Source: DASUNP01 sp963728545 (GTDB lineage Bacteria > Acidobacteriota > Blastocatellia > UBA7656). Taken from it: DNA of 64,000 nucleotides. Below the pieces are notes generated by a model. It did no database searches and was not told the origin of the DNA. It saw only the letters and a list, made by a program, of their open reading frames with translations. The stretch covers positions 5,270,001 to 5,334,000 of the forward strand of contig CAVSKO010000002.1 in the NCBI GenBank assembly GCA_963728545.1, given 5' to 3'. The position numbers and the translations under genes are program-made. Below are positions 26,737-35,377 of the stretch, one piece after another (position 1 is the first letter of the stretch; each line of letters starts with the position of its first letter).

Positions 26737-28074
26737 TCTTGGATTCCGGCGCGACTCATCCGTGATGAACCGGCCACGTATGAGATCGATTCCTACCGTT
26801 GCCCCGTGTGGAGGCCGCAGCGTGAGCGAGTCGCTAGAGGCTGCCTCAAGCCATATTCGTCGGTTGCCCGTTAAGACGACGAAAGCTTTTTCGCTTGTCC
26901 AGAAAGGTGTGTGCTGGAGCGCTTCGCTGCCGGGCGCTCCCATTCTGCCGAGCAGGTCTTCGAGGTCGAACAGCGGGTTTACAGGCGGGCGAGGCCCAAA
27001 ATCGAGCGGGCCGGATGAGCCGTTAGAGCTAATGTTATTACCTTGATCGGAAACGGCCGTCGCAAGCTTCTCGAAAAGCTCTACAGAGCCTCTTCCTATA
27101 ATGTCTGCGAACTCGGCCAGGTAAGCCACCAGGCTCAATTCGCGCTCCGCTTCCAGGTAGAGCGCCGACGAGCTTATGCCCTGGTGAATCGCTTTCAGTT
27201 TCACGTCAGAATAATCCGCGCGAGTCGTTTGGAATTTGCAAAGGTGAGCCAGCAAGACTGACCACACGTCGTCGCTCACGTGACCTTCGATAAGCACCTG
27301 CGCTATGGGACGGCCTAGAATGCTGGCGAATACTTCTTCGAGCGACGCGCGGTCAGGATTGCCGCCCGCGCTCAAATTGACCCAGTCGGCCCAGGCGTCG
27401 TCGAGTTTCGCGCCTTTATATTTTATCCCGCGCAGCTTTGCGCCCGTCAGGTTGCAACCCGAAAGATCGGCCCCCGTGAGGTCTGCGCCGCGAAGGTCCG
27501 CGCCGACTAGCGAAGCCGCAGGTAAGGACGCACCCATCAGGTTTGCGCCGACCAGACAGCTCCCTTCAAAGCGAACGCCCGATAAATCTGCGTTAGAAAG
27601 ATCCGCGCCTTCGAGCAATGCGGAAGTGAGGTTGGCCCCGGCCATCTGGGCCATTCTTATGTAAGCGCCGAGGAGGTTTGCGCCGCTCAGATCGGTTTCG
27701 TTCAAATAAGTGCCGACCAGGTATGCGCCGATCAGTTGAGCTTCGGCGAGACTGGCGCCGGTAAGATCGGCCCCGCTCAGGTCTGCGCGGCTCAGATCAG
27801 CGCCTCTCAGCAGGACTCCGATCAGACTCGCCTCGACCAGGTTCGCGCCGACGAGCCTGGCTCGATTGAGCGTCGCGCCGCTTAAAAAACATCCCGTCAG
27901 CCGGGCGTCTTTCAAGTCGGCACGCGTCATGTCGGCCATCCGGAGGTTGGCTTCGGTGAGATCGATGCCGGTCAGGTCCAGTCCCGAAAGGTCTGCGCGG
28001 ACAAGGTTCACCCCGCGCAAACTCTCACCGCTGGCTACGCGGTCAAGTATATCCCCTCTCGATATCTGAGACAT
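26734..28074 (-). CDS. Pentapeptide-repeat protein
   Basis: 446 residues. About residues 15-230 are consecutive A(D/N)LXX pentapeptide repeats (VRADLSGLDLTGIDLTEANL and so on to LTGADLSGCNLTGAKL), which fold as a right-handed quadrilateral beta-helix. The C-terminal half is a globular domain with no recognised family (VLIEGHVSDDVWSVLLAHLCKF, ALYLEAERELSLVAYLAEF). Some such proteins protect gyrase, others act as scaffolds; nothing here decides. Start ATG 28074 has no clear ribosome site. The stop lies inside the 7-bp array. Confidence 0.8.
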   Translation of the reverse strand: MSQISRGDILDRVASGESLRGVNLVRADLSGLDLTGIDLTEANLRMADMTRADLKDARLTGCFLSGATLNRARLVGANLVEASLIGVLLRGADLSRADLSGADLTGASLAEAQLIGAYLVGTYLNETDLSGANLLGAYIRMAQMAGANLTSALLEGADLSNADLSGVRFEGSCLVGANLMGASLPAASLVGADLRGADLTGADLSGCNLTGAKLRGIKYKGAKLDDAWADWVNLSAGGNPDRASLEEVFASILGRPIAQVLIEGHVSDDVWSVLLAHLCKFQTTRADYSDVKLKAIHQGISSSALYLEAERELSLVAYLAEFADIIGRGSVELFEKLATAVSDQGNNISSNGSSGPLDFGPRPPVNPLFDLEDLLGRMGAPGSEALQHTPFWTSEKAFVVLTGNRRIWLEAASSDSLTLRPPHGATVGIDLIRGRFITDESRRNPR

Positions 28075-28135
28075 TAAGTGACTCGGGAAAAATAAGCGAC
28101 TCGGGAAAAATGCCGACAGGTAGGGGCAAATAATT

Positions 28136-28182
28136 TTGAGTGCTGAGTAGAAGACAATTACTCGGCGCTCAGGACTCAGGTT
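28136..28182. repeat. 7-bp-period facing arms (TGAGTGC type) and a short direct repeat
   Basis: TTGAGTG and CTGAGTA on the left, and on the right the inverse of CTGAGTC and CTGAGCG. Just upstream, GACTCGGGAAAAAT occurs twice in direct order (28080-28112). Confidence 0.5.
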
Positions 28183-28300
28183 AATCCGAAGGTCTATGTT
28201 AGCCGGAGAGGGCAGGCGAGTAAATAGTAATTTGGGCGGGATTTGTCGGTCGTTACTCCGTCGTCGTTAGTTATTTTCACAAAAGATTTTCGGCGGGTAT

Positions 28301-28981
28301 TTAACACCCCGGAGCGCGGGATATTCCAGCTTTGATTCGCGCCATCTCTTGAATCTCTTCGGCAAGCTCAAGCGTGTGGCGCGCGGCCTGGCGAGCCACC
28401 TGCTGCTCGTCGTGTGTCAGAGCGTAGCGGGCAAGTAACTGCCGCCCCAGCTCGTGGTGATGGCGCTCGTCTTGCTGGATCAAGTCGCGGTAAAGCGCGG
28501 CGGTATCTTTATCGCCGAGAGAGTCGGCGTACTCGATAAAGCACTGGTTGCGAACGAGGGCAATCCCTTCGCGGGTGAACTGTCCTGCCGCTATGCGAGC
28601 GACAGTGCTTTGAAGCTGGCGCAGGTAGTCGAACAGAGACGAGTATCCGCCTTCGCGGGGATCGATTCTGGCGGCGTCCACGCCGAGCGCCTGTAGCCGC
28701 TCGGAGATCAATCTGTAATGCTTTGCTTCGTCGCCCACCTGACGGGCGAAGGCGAGCTTAACGTCTAACTCCGAAGTAGTCCCCATCCACACGGCAGCCA
28801 CCTCGCTCGCTTCAAGCTCGTTTTTGAGTGCGACGCGAAGTAAGCGCTCTATGGTGAGAGTCTCAGCCGCCGCGCCCGCCGCGCTGAGGCGGGCCAGCCG
28901 GTCAAGCGCCTCGCGGTTTTCCGCATCGAGCGCGAGAACAAATTCCTCACCCGTCATAGCCGGCACGCTCTGTTCTGTCAT
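28301..28981 (-). CDS. Ferritin-like four-helix protein
   Basis: 226 residues, helical throughout. Metal-ligand-like positions: LKNELEASEVAAVW (Glu), QVGDEAKHYRLIS (ExxH), FIEYADSLGD and QQDERHHHELGRQLL (Glu and His), in the order expected for the ferritin-like di-iron fold. The reaction is unknown; relatives include di-iron oxygenases and storage-type proteins. Start ATG 28981 has a weak ribosome site. It stands alone between the pentapeptide gene and the small gene on the other strand. Confidence 0.65.
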   Translation of the reverse strand: MTEQSVPAMTGEEFVLALDAENREALDRLARLSAAGAAAETLTIERLLRVALKNELEASEVAAVWMGTTSELDVKLAFARQVGDEAKHYRLISERLQALGVDAARIDPREGGYSSLFDYLRQLQSTVARIAAGQFTREGIALVRNQCFIEYADSLGDKDTAALYRDLIQQDERHHHELGRQLLARYALTHDEQQVARQAARHTLELAEEIQEMARIKAGISRAPGC

Positions 28982-29114
28982 AACTGTTCTCTAAATCGAA
29001 TCTATATCAGGCGGCAGATGATTGCAAACAATGGCGCGCGCTTTGTTGACCGGCTGCTCGCTATTGAAATAAGATACCGCACTCGACTAATTCTCGGAGG
29101 AGGCGTAAACCAAT

Positions 29115-29393
29115 ATGACGGAAGTCGGCCAGCCCGACATGAAATCGAAATCAATCCAGCCGGGGAGTGAAAAGACCAGCGCTTATCAGGCGCTCCTTGA
29201 GGGCCAGACCGTTTGCACCGTGAAGAATGAGAAGGGCCAGAATTGCACGGGCCACGTAAAGCAATGGCTCACGGCTCCCGATGATGTAATGGAGAAAGCC
29301 GCGCCCGGAAACACGATTCATCGCTGCCAGAGGTGCTACACCATCTACGAGGGGCCGCCGCAAGAGTACCTCTACCCCAAAGTAAAAAAGTGA
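29115..29393 (+). CDS. Small Cys-containing hypothetical protein
   Basis: 92 residues with no recognised family. Two Cys pairs (VCTVKNEKGQNC and HRCQRCYTIYEG) could form a single zinc ribbon. GGAGGAGG lies 11 bases before ATG 29115. It ends 23 bases before the epoxide-hydrolase-like gene and may share its transcript. Confidence 0.55.
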   Translation: MTEVGQPDMKSKSIQPGSEKTSAYQALLEGQTVCTVKNEKGQNCTGHVKQWLTAPDDVMEKAAPGNTIHRCQRCYTIYEGPPQEYLYPKVKK

Positions 29394-29416
29394 ATACAGA
29401 AAGCAGGTAACTCGAT

Positions 29417-30430
29417 ATGAGATTTGAAAAGCCAGGAAGCAAGCTTCGAATGACTGCCGCCGCAATCGCTATTGCCGCGCTGTCGGTTTGCGCTTACGGC
29501 CAGTATGGAAAGAAAGAGGCGGGTAAAAAAGAAGGAGCGGGGATGCTGAAACACGAATACGCAGACGTTAACGGCGTTCGCTTGCATTATGCGACCGCGG
29601 GCAAAGGGAAGCTGATAATGTTCGTGCATGGTTTCCCGGAATTCTGGTACGAGTGGAAAAACCAGCTCGCCGAGTTTGGGCGCGACTATCAGGCGGTGGC
29701 TCCGGACATGCGCGGCTACAATCTTTCGTCAAAGCCGGCAGACGTAGAGCAGTATCAGGTCAAGTATATGGTCGAAGATTTGCGCGCGCTGGCTGAAAAG
29801 CTCGGCCACAAAAAATTCACTCTCGTCGCGCACGATTGGGGCGGAGCAATCGCCTGGGCATTCGCCATAGCCCATCCCGAATACCTCGATAAGCTCGTCA
29901 TCATCAACGCCCCGCACCCGGGCGTGTTCCAGCGCGAGCTGCGCGAGAACCCCGCACAACAAAAAGCCAGCCAGTACATGATCATGTTTCGCAGCCCGCA
30001 GGCCGAGCAGATTCTTTCGGCAAACAACTACGCGGCGCTCGTCCAGGCAGTGCTGGGCGAGGGGCTAAAGCAGGGCCACTTCACGGAAGAAGACAAAAAG
30101 GCTTACATCGAAGCGTGGTCGCAGCCGGGCGCGCTGACGGGCGGGTTGAATTACTACCGCGCGGCGCGCGTGGGCCCGCCTGCTGCCGGGAGCGAAGCTA
30201 AAGGTGATATGGCGTCGGGAATGACTCTCCCGTCGTTCGATGTAAAAGTGCCGACGCTTGTGATCTGGGGCGAGAAGGACACGGCCTTGCTTACGGGCAA
30301 CCTGGAAGGGCTTGATAAGTACGTGCCTAAATTGACGGTCAAGCGAATCCCCGAAGGCACGCACTGGGTCATTCATGAACAACCGGCGCTCATCAATTCT
30401 TACATACGCGAGTTCATCAAGAGCAAGTAG
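29417..30430 (+). CDS. Secreted alpha/beta hydrolase, epoxide hydrolase-like
   Basis: An alpha/beta-fold enzyme likely opening epoxides or cleaving a similar bond. The motifs fit soluble epoxide hydrolases: oxyanion-loop HGFPEFWYEW, nucleophile elbow HDWGGAIAW (Asp), acid WGEKDTAL and the catalytic His in EGTHWVIH, with lid tyrosines (NYYRAAR). 337 residues. Unusually for the family, it has an N-terminal hydrophobic segment (MTAAAIAIAALSVCAYGQ) that suggests export, followed by a Lys/Gly-rich linker. The start could also be the internal ATG at residue 12. Confidence 0.83.
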   Translation: MRFEKPGSKLRMTAAAIAIAALSVCAYGQYGKKEAGKKEGAGMLKHEYADVNGVRLHYATAGKGKLIMFVHGFPEFWYEWKNQLAEFGRDYQAVAPDMRGYNLSSKPADVEQYQVKYMVEDLRALAEKLGHKKFTLVAHDWGGAIAWAFAIAHPEYLDKLVIINAPHPGVFQRELRENPAQQKASQYMIMFRSPQAEQILSANNYAALVQAVLGEGLKQGHFTEEDKKAYIEAWSQPGALTGGLNYYRAARVGPPAAGSEAKGDMASGMTLPSFDVKVPTLVIWGEKDTALLTGNLEGLDKYVPKLTVKRIPEGTHWVIHEQPALINSYIREFIKSK

Positions 30431-30443
30431 CGAGAGCATCTTT

Positions 30444-30585
30444 GGAGTGCGGCGACAAGTGATACTGCTGGCGAATTCATTTACCGGCTGCTAAGTCCTT
30501 TAGGCTCAGTGAGCCTTTCAAATCGTAAAGCCAATAAGTTCTTTAGAATCGAATTCGCCAGCAGTATCACTTGTCGCCGCACTCC
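30444..30585. repeat. 142-bp element with perfect 35-bp inverted repeats
   Basis: The left arm 30444-30478 (begins GGAGTGCGGCGACAAG, ends GGCGAATTC) is exactly inverted at 30551-30585, with a 72-base loop. The outer half shares TTTGGAGTGCGGCGAC with the element at 253. It sits between convergent genes, 13 bases after one stop and 4 bases before the other. A MITE-like unit or an exapted terminator. Confidence 0.7.
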
Positions 30586-30589
30586 GAGA

Positions 30590-32906
30590 TCATTTGAGTT
30601 TCAAACCCCGCAGCAGTTTTTGAAAACGCGCATCACTGCGGAGGCTGTCGAATACAGGGTCTACGCCGATATAAATAAGAATGCTGTGCCGCTCTTCATA
30701 AGCTCTTTCGAGCCACTCCAATGTCTTATCGATATCGCCAAGCCCCAGGTGCAGTCGCGCGCGGCTGAAGGGCGAAACGAACTCTTGCTTTGATATCTCT
30801 TCGACCCTCTCTAAAATCTTTATAGCTTCGTCCAGGTGGCCCGAAATCGCATACGTGTATCCGAGCGTCAACATTGTTTCAGTATCATTTTTTGCAATCG
30901 CAAGGGCTTTCTTGAATTCTTCGGCGGCCTCCTCGTACATCGCTTTCTGATGATAAATCTGGCCCAGACGGCGATGCCCCACTACAAAACTGTTGTCTAT
31001 CTCAAAGACCTTAAAGCATTGCGAGATGGCTTCATCATAACGGCGGGCGAAATATAATATCCTAGCCACGTTCAGGCTTATTATGAGCGAGAGCGGGTCA
31101 AGCTCTTCGGCGCGTTTCACCGTCAAAAGCGCTTCATCGAGGCGGCCTACCGTCGCCAGGTTCAAGGAGTACCACACGTATGCAGTAGCGTAGCTGGGGT
31201 TAAGCTCTATGGCGCGTTTATATCGCAGCTCAGCGCCCGCCCAGTCCCAATCGTACCAGGCTCGGACTGCGGCCAGCGACGTGTGAGCCTCGGCAAGCGT
31301 CTCGTCAAGCTTCAACGCCTTCTGCGCCGCTGCTTTGGCTACCGGAAAGACCTCTTCGGGCAAAAACGCGCTGTAACCGGCCAGCAGCACGTAGCAGTCG
31401 GCAAGCCCCGCGTAGGCCAGCGCGTAATTCGGGTCCGCGCCGATGGCTTCGTGAAAATGTTCAATGCCCTTTTTAATTCCTTCTTCCGTGCGCTTGTTCC
31501 AGTAGTAACGGCCCTTCAAATAAAGATGATAAGCGCGCGTGTTTTCGGTGTGACGTTTCGTAAGCCGCTTCTTCTGCTCGCCGCTCAATTTCAAGCGAAG
31601 CTTCTCGGATATTTCGCGCGCGATCTCTTCCTCCATAGAAAAGATGTCCGCGAGCGGGCGATTGTACTGCTCGCCCCAAAGCTGCGCTCCGTCGGTCGTA
31701 TCAACCAGTTCGGCCTTTATCACCAGCCGGTCGCTGCGCTGCAAGACCCTGCCGGTAAGCACTGCTCGGACATTAAGGTCTCGCCCGATCTCTTGAGGAT
31801 CAACCTCGCGGTCTTTGTATCTGAAAACGGTGCTGCGAGCCATGACACGAAGCTTCGGCAGTTGCGACAGGTTGCTGATGATGCTCTCTGTGATGCCGTC
31901 CGAAAGATAATCGGCATCCGTGTCGCGGCTGGCGTTGCTGAAAGGGAGTATGGCGAGCGAATCAATGGTCTTACGAATACGCGAGCGGCGAGTGGGCTGA
32001 GTCTGCCGGCCCGATGCGGCGATGAGCAGGCTGGTATCCGAATCGCGCTTAAAGGATTGAAGGTCGATGACCAGCTCGCGCATGGACTGGTAGCGGAGGT
32101 CAGGAGATTTTTCGAGGCATTTGCGAGTGATGCGTTCAAGCTCTGCGGGCACGCTGTAGTTATAGCGCGAGGGAGGCAACGGCTCTTCGTGCGCTATGCG
32201 GTCGATAACCTCAGTAAAGCTCTCGCCGATGAACGGGAGCCTTCCCGCAAGCATTTCGTAAAAGACGATGCCGAGCGAGAAGATGTCCGTGCGGTGATCA
32301 ATCGCGCGGCCAAATGCCTGCTCAGGCGACATATAAGCAAGGGTTTCCGGAATGTGGCCGAAACTTGTCTCTTGCCCGATACGCTGCGTGTTATCGCTCT
32401 CGGCTTCGTCACTGACAGGCTCGGCCACTTTAGCGATGCCGAAATCTAAAACCTTAACCAGCCCCCGCTCGGTGATAATCAAATTCGAGCTTTTTATGTC
32501 AGGCATGAACTATCCCGAGCGAATGGGCCTCGGCCAGAGCGTCAGCCACCTGCACGGTTATCTCGACTGCCTCGCGCACGCTCATCGGCCCGCGCTCCGC
32601 TTTCGCCGTCAGCGGCTCGCCCTCGATGTACTCCATAACGATGAAGATGGCGCCTTCGTGCTCGTCTATATCATAAATGGCCGCGATATTCGGCGAGCGA
32701 AGGGCCGATGCGGCGCGGGCTTCTTTCAGGAAGCGAGCGCGGCGGTCAGGGTCGTACTGGTAAGAGGCGGGCAGGAACTTTAATGCCACCTGCCGGCCGA
32801 GGCGCGTGTCTTCCGCGAGATAAACCTCGCCTATACTGCCGGCGCCGAGGCGAGCAAGGATACGGTAGTGAGAGATGATTGTGTCGGCGGGCAACAGCTC
32901 TTTCAT
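30590..32906 (-). CDS. Ser/Thr kinase-TolB-like-TPR protein K1, frameshifted in the catalytic loop
   Basis: The fourth and last gene of the tandem kinase set. The first frame (32906-32499) carries GAGSIG, ALKFL with the ATP-binding Lys, and GIVH, then stops. The second (30590-32506) resumes at DIKSSNLIITERG, DFGIAK and YMSPEQA, followed by the TolB-like/adenylate-cyclase-associated domain (DSLAILPFSNASRDTDADYLSDGITES region) and about 7-8 TPRs (YAGLADCYVLLAGYS, ALIKAELV-type). The break falls where HRD should be: the sequence reads CAT-GCCT-GAC, so the catalytic Arg codon is lost as well as the frame. The predicted domain order is kinase, TolB-like, TPR, cytoplasmic. Confidence 0.78.
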
Positions 32907-32928
32907 CGTTCAGAATCATTCTACCACA

Positions 32929-35275
32929 TCAATGAAAGAGTCCCATCCGTTCGAGAAGGTCTGCGAATCGCGGGTCCGCGCGAAGCTCGTCAAAAAAGGG
33001 TTCTATGTTGATAAATGCCATCGGGCTTGAGCGGTTCAATCGAGCCATTTCCAGCCATTCGAACGCGCTGTCGTTATCTTTCAGCCCCGCGCAGATCACA
33101 GCCATGTTGTAAGGCGAGAAGGGCTTGCTTTTCGCCATCTCTTTTAATTCATCGAGCAGCCGCCCGGCCTCATCCCGCCTGCCCGCCGCTGCCAGAGCAT
33201 GACCGAGTATTCCAATGACCCACGGGTCGTCGCTCGAAATCTCTCTGGCCTTCTGATAAACGGCGATGGCCTCTTCCATCCTTCCCGTCGCTTCGTAAGC
33301 GAACCCCAGAACGAAATACGCGGGAACGAACTCCGCGTCCATATCAATCGCCCTGCGGCAAAGCATTATGGTCCGTTCATAATGGCCCGCCCAATAACAT
33401 ATTTCCGCCATGTCATTGTTTATGACGATTGAGAGCGGGTCGAGTTTATGCGCGCGGTCGATCTCTGCCAGGGCTTCGTCAAACCTGCCTACCGCCGCCA
33501 GATTGTATGCGTGCCACTGGCGCGCGGTCGCGTATTTAGGGTTCAACTGTATGCTGCGGTTGAATTCGTTCTCGGCAGCCTCCGGGTTCCAATCATAAAT
33601 AAGCTTTGAAAAGGCCAGCGTTGCGTGCGGCTCCGCGAGCTGCTCGTCTATCTCAAGCGCGCGCTCCGCCGCCGCCCTCGCTTTAGGCATAACGTCTGCG
33701 GGCGGCAGATCATTCCAGATTCCGAGAAGCAGGTACGTGTCGGCCAGCCCCACGTAAGCCAGCGCGTAATTCGGGTCCAGATCGATGGCTTGCTCGAAAT
33801 GCTCAATCGCTTTTTTCATGCCCTCAGCCGAGCGCTTGTTCCAGTAAAAGCGCCCCTTGAGATAAGCCTGGTAAGCTTCGGCGTTATCGGTGCGGCGTTT
33901 CGTGAGCCGTTTCTTTTGCTGCCCGGTCAGCTTCAATCTGAGGTTGTCGGAAATCTCGCGAGCGATCTCCTCTTCGAGCGCGAATATATCCGACAGCTTG
34001 CGGTTATAATGCTCGCCCCACAAACGCGAACCGTCGAACCCGTCGACCAGCTCCGCTTCGACAATCAACCGGTCGTTCCGACACATGACTCTTCCTACAA
34101 GCACGGCCCGAACATTAAGCTCGGTCGCCACCGCTCGCGGGTCTGGTATCTGGTGCGAAGCCGTCTCCTTTCGAGCCGCGCGCTGCTTGTATCTGAAAAC
34201 GGTGCTGCGAGACATAACACGAAGCTTCGGCAGTTGCGACAGGTTGCTGATGATGCTCTCTGTGATGCCGTCTGCAAGATAATCGGCATCCGTGTCGCGG
34301 CTGGCGTTGATAAAAGGAAGAATGGCGAGCGAGTCAATCGTCTTGCGACTACGCGGGCGGCGAGTGATCTGAGTCTGGCGGCCGGTTGTAGAAGCGAGTT
34401 GACCGGAATCCGAATCGCGCTTAAAGGATTGAAGGTCGATGACCAGCTCGCGCATGGACTGGTAGCGGAGGTCAGGAGATTTTTCGAGGCATTTGCGAGT
34501 GATGCGTTCAAGCTCTGCGGGCACGCTGTAGTTATAGCGTGACGTCGGCAGCGGGTCGAGGTGAACGATTTTATCAATGGTTCTCGTTCGGGCCATCACC
34601 TTCAAACGGGAGCTTCCCGGCGAGCATTTCGTAAAAGACGACGCCGAGCGAGAAGATGTCCGTGCGGTGATCGAGCGCGCGGCCAAGCGCCTGTTCGGGC
34701 GACATATACCAGACGGTTCCGAAAACGGTGCCGAGGGCCGTCTGCCGGACGATCTTCATCGTGCGATCAGCGTCATCTTTGCTTTCGCGCTCCTCGACTT
34801 TGGCGATGCCAAAATCCAAAATTTTGACCAGCCCCCGCTCAGTGATAATCAAGTTCGAGCTTTTAATATCACGGTGAATGATCCCAATCGAGTGTGCTTC
34901 GTCGAGCGCGTCGGCCACTTGCGTTGCGATCTCTATGGCATCGCGCACTTCGAGCGCGCCACGGTTGACGCGGGTAGAGAGCAACTCGCCTTCGACGTAC
35001 TCCATAACGATGAAGATAGCGCCTTCGTGCTCATCAATGTCGTAGATGGCCGCGATATTCGGCGAGCGAAGGGCTGATGCGGCGCGAGCTTCTTTGTGAA
35101 AGCGAGCGCGGCGGTCAGGGTCGTACTGGTAAGAGGCGGGCAGGAACTTTAATGCCACTTGCCGGCCGAGGCGCGTGTCTTCGGCGAGGTAGACTTCGCC
35201 CATCCCGCCCGCGCCGAGCTTGTCGAGTATGCGGTAGTGAGATATTGACTCGCGGATTGGCAGATCTTCTTGCAT
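32929..35275 (-). CDS. Ser/Thr kinase-TolB-like-TPR protein K2, +1 frameshift
   Basis: Third gene of the tandem set. The first frame (35275 to about 34583) has the full kinase core: GAGGMG, ALKFL, IIHRDIKSSN, DFGIAK, MSPEQALG, ending LPFEGDGPNE. The second frame picks up TIDKIVHLDPLPTSRYNYSVP and runs through the TolB-like domain (IDSLAILPFINASRDTDADY) and TPRs to 32929. One extra A in GAGAACC (plus GGTTCTC 34579-34585) explains the break. A 132-bp block (34408-34539) is identical to K1 32036-32167. No membrane segment is seen. Confidence 0.8.
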
Positions 35276-35377
35276 AGGGGCTACCTGTCAAAATTCTGCA
35301 ATCCATTTTAACGTGGGAGATAGGAATTTGGCGATTCAAAGAATAACAATCGACAGCCTGTTTACAAAATTTTTTGG

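Noticed and set aside
31283..34542. Long open frames opposite the kinase genes K1 and K2
   Set aside because: They mirror the repeated kinase coding DNA and have no protein signature.
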